Source: Spirochaetales bacterium
Lineage (GTDB): Bacteria; Spirochaetota; Spirochaetia; SZUA-6
Assembly: GCA_003233545.1 (NCBI GenBank)
Contig: QILZ01000191.1
Location: forward strand, 1 to 7,867
DNA: 7,867 nucleotides
Direction: 5' to 3'
In this document: piece after piece, positions 6,168 through 7,867 of the stretch
Layout: every line of letters begins with the position of its first letter
How positions within the stretch are numbered: position 1 is the stretch's first letter
Notes under the pieces: model-generated
Told to the model about the DNA's origin: nothing
Databases searched by the model: none
The model's input: only the letters and a program-made list of their open reading frames with translations
Translations under genes and position numbers: made by a program

Positions 6168-7133
6168 TTAAATCCCCTGGAAGGTAATCCAGAATGTGAA
6201 GATTCGTGATATATCGATAATTTTTAAAAATGTAAGTGCAGCCGTAACGAGGAAGAAAATTGTAAAGAAAAGCCATAGAAGATGCAGCCGGGTTTTTTCC
6301 GTTCTCCTGTTCTTAAATACATTCCTGATATAAAAGACAAGGAGAAGCAGGCCGGGAATCAGAAATATGGTTGCAAAAAGGTTGGTTATGTAAACCGGAT
6401 TTTGAGTTTTTGCCTGTTCTACTAAACCGGCAAGGTTAAAAAGAGCAATATTGAGTTTTTGAAGTCTTCCGAGAAGAATAAGGATTCCAATAAAAATCAG
6501 GAATATACCGCTTCCTGTTTTTATCGCTTTCAGGTAAGGTCTTATTTTCTGTATCTGCCTGGTAAACCCGTTAAAAAAGAGTCCTGCCAGGATAAAGGGA
6601 AGTCCGAGGCCGAGAGAATATGATGTTAATAGTAGAATCCCTGATGCTAGTCTTCCTGTTGTTCCTGCGAGAAGAAGAATACCGGCCAGTATGGGTCCCA
6701 CACACGGGGTCCACCCCCAGGCAAATGCCATTCCGAGAATGACCGCTCCGGCATAGCCTCCCGGGCTTTTCCGTATGTGGAATTTTTTTTCCACCTCTAA
6801 TATTTTCCAGAAATCAAAGATAAAATTAAGTCCTAAAAGAATAACCAAAATACCTGCTGTTATATTGATTATTCCGGATATCCTGCCAAGCAAAACTCCC
6901 ATACTGCTGAAAATGATTCCCAGTACGATAAACACAATGGAAAATCCGCTCACAAAAAAAATGGTTTTTACAAAGACCCCGGTTTTCCGTGTGTCTCCCG
7001 TTTTTAATTCATTGTATGATATGCCCCCTATGAAAGAAAGATACGATGGTATAAGAGGTAGAACACAGGGTGACACGAAGGATATTACACCCGCAGCAAA
7101 GGCTATTACAAGATTTATGTTGCTGCTTATCAT
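6168..7133 (-). CDS. ccdA: CcdA/DsbD-type cytochrome c biogenesis membrane protein with C-terminal extension
   Basis: This polytopic inner-membrane thiol transporter is expected to carry reducing equivalents from cytoplasmic thioredoxin to extracytoplasmic thioredoxin-like partners. The two redox cysteines are in the family motifs SPCVLPLIPSY (Cys23) and WGWTPCVGPILAG (Cys144). Six core hydrophobic segments are near 5-29, 52-77, 84-106, 126-152, 160-187 and 203-222. At 321 residues it is longer than the usual 220-240-residue CcdA; the extra C-terminal 80-90 residues hold two more hydrophobic segments (about 248-269 and 283-303). Its ATG overlaps the TGA of the upstream thioredoxin gene as ATGA, indicating translational coupling and a common job. 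Without ccs/ccm genes in view, cytochrome c maturation is only one possible role; general reduction of exported thiols or peroxide defence are alternatives. Confidence 0.93.
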   Translation of the reverse strand: MISSNINLVIAFAAGVISFVSPCVLPLIPSYLSFIGGISYNELKTGDTRKTGVFVKTIFFVSGFSIVFIVLGIIFSSMGVLLGRISGIINITAGILVILLGLNFIFDFWKILEVEKKFHIRKSPGGYAGAVILGMAFAWGWTPCVGPILAGILLLAGTTGRLASGILLLTSYSLGLGLPFILAGLFFNGFTRQIQKIRPYLKAIKTGSGIFLIFIGILILLGRLQKLNIALFNLAGLVEQAKTQNPVYITNLFATIFLIPGLLLLVFYIRNVFKNRRTEKTRLHLLWLFFTIFFLVTAALTFLKIIDISRIFTFWITFQGI

Positions 7134-7843
7134 TTATTTAACAGTGCATCGAAGAGTTCGTAGATTCCGGGTTTATCCCATTCCCTGCCGCCGATTGTTC
7201 TTGCAAGGATAAATCCCTTTTTGTCGATTATATACGAGGTGGGAATGCTCCGGGCACCGTATGTCCCACCGATCCGGCCGTCGGAATCGAGTAGAACAGG
7301 ATATGTTAAACCTTCTTTTTTAACAAACTTCCGTACCGTCTGTTTATCTTCCTGAAGATCGACTCCTAAGATTACAAGACCCTTATCCCTGAATTTCTCA
7401 TATAATTTCTGCATGGATGGAACTTCCGCTCTGCACGGCGGACACCATGTCGTCCAGAAGTTGAGAAAAACAATACTTCCCTTAAAGGATTCAAGGCTGA
7501 CGGATTTACCCTGCAGGTTTTTAAGCTCGAAATTAATGGAAGGAAGTTTCTTGCCGGCAAGCTGAAAACCGAGTTTTGTAAACTTTTCATTAAGCGTACC
7601 GGATATGGTTTGTACCGTGCTCTTTCGGTTATTATTGCTCTGTACGCCGGTAACTTCGGATTTATCAGTCTTACTGTCTTTAACAGCGGCATTTGCCAGT
7701 TGTGCCGGAGCCTGTTTTTCTGACTCCGTGCCTGCAGTGCCTGTGTTCCCTGTTTTCTCGATTACCGTGCTGTTTTTCCTGCTGCAGGAATAGAGGAGTA
7801 AGAATGAAAATACTATAAACATAAAAAATATTGTCTTTTTCAT
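7130..7843 (-). CDS. TlpA/ResA-like thioredoxin-fold lipoprotein
   Basis: This 237-residue exported thiol-disulfide oxidoreductase has an N-terminal lipoprotein signal: MKK, a hydrophobic core, then LYS-C with Cys20 as the predicted lipidated residue. A polar Ser/Thr/Lys/Gln-rich linker (about 21-85) leads to a TlpA-type thioredoxin fold (about 95-235). The active site is WCPPC (133-137), and the cis-proline is P201 in SIPTSY. The linker would let the domain stand off the membrane. The ATGA overlap with ccdA supports CcdA as its electron source, so it likely acts as a reductant, as ResA and TlpA do. AAGGAA lies 11 nt before the ATG. A four-codon ATG...TGA leader ORF overlaps the start but is probably chance. 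The promoter and any upstream operon members lie outside the window. Confidence 0.92.
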   Translation of the reverse strand: MKKTIFFMFIVFSFLLLYSCSRKNSTVIEKTGNTGTAGTESEKQAPAQLANAAVKDSKTDKSEVTGVQSNNNRKSTVQTISGTLNEKFTKLGFQLAGKKLPSINFELKNLQGKSVSLESFKGSIVFLNFWTTWCPPCRAEVPSMQKLYEKFRDKGLVILGVDLQEDKQTVRKFVKKEGLTYPVLLDSDGRIGGTYGARSIPTSYIIDKKGFILARTIGGREWDKPGIYELFDALLNK

Positions 7844-7867
7844 ATATTCATAAATTCCTTTCTAGTT

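Noticed and set aside
6775..7212. 145-codon plus-strand open frame across ccdA and tlpA
   Set aside because: It is antisense to two well-supported genes, spans their junction, and shows no recognisable domain.
7840..7851. ATG AAT ATA TGA leader ORF overlapping the tlpA-like start
   Set aside because: Only three codons plus a stop and too close to the ribosome site (3 nt). The region is AT-rich, so this is probably chance.

Overview
This 7.9 kb window looks like an ordinary chromosomal stretch of an AT-leaning Gram-negative bacterium. The best guess for its origin is a spirochaete or a relative. That is an inference from three things: a receptor that joins a 7TM-DISM-like membrane unit to a methyl-accepting chemotaxis signalling domain, a large FAA1/LACS-type acyl-CoA synthetase, and a thioredoxin carrying a lipoprotein signal. 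No single marker in the window proves it. No mobile element, CRISPR array, tRNA or phage gene was seen.

Layout. Bases 1-84 are the 3' part of a 5S rRNA gene on the plus strand, so the window starts at the end of an rRNA operon. A run of T follows immediately, and then two plus-strand hairpins with T tracts (183-217 and 233-265). The first carries the 16S anti-Shine-Dalgarno tail sequence in its loop. A long-chain acyl-CoA synthetase gene (315-2213, minus) converges on the rRNA operon. It shares a 194-bp divergent control region with a 657-residue membrane chemoreceptor gene (2408-4381, plus). The receptor gene ends tail to tail with fabZ, the two stop codons overlapping.

The minus-strand block 4378-6021 is a two-gene unit: a serine-palmitoyltransferase-like alpha-oxoamine synthase followed 18 nt later by a FabZ-type 3-hydroxyacyl-ACP dehydratase. 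Its promoter region contains an inverted repeat in the spacer between candidate -35 and -10 elements, and the synthase start codon is ambiguous. The last block (6168-7843, minus) is a redox pair: a lipoprotein TlpA-like thioredoxin translationally coupled through an ATGA overlap to a CcdA-type electron transporter with a C-terminal extension.

How the genes fit together. CcdA would bring electrons from cytoplasmic thioredoxin across the inner membrane to the TlpA-like protein outside. The synthase/FabZ pair suggests that an acyl-ACP made by fatty acid synthesis is condensed with an amino acid, which would be a first step toward a sphingoid-type or sulfonolipid-type lipid. The acyl-CoA synthetase also handles acyl chains but lies in a separate transcription unit, so a shared pathway is only possible. 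The most interesting lead is the synthase-fabZ cassette and its control region. The rest is largely conventional.
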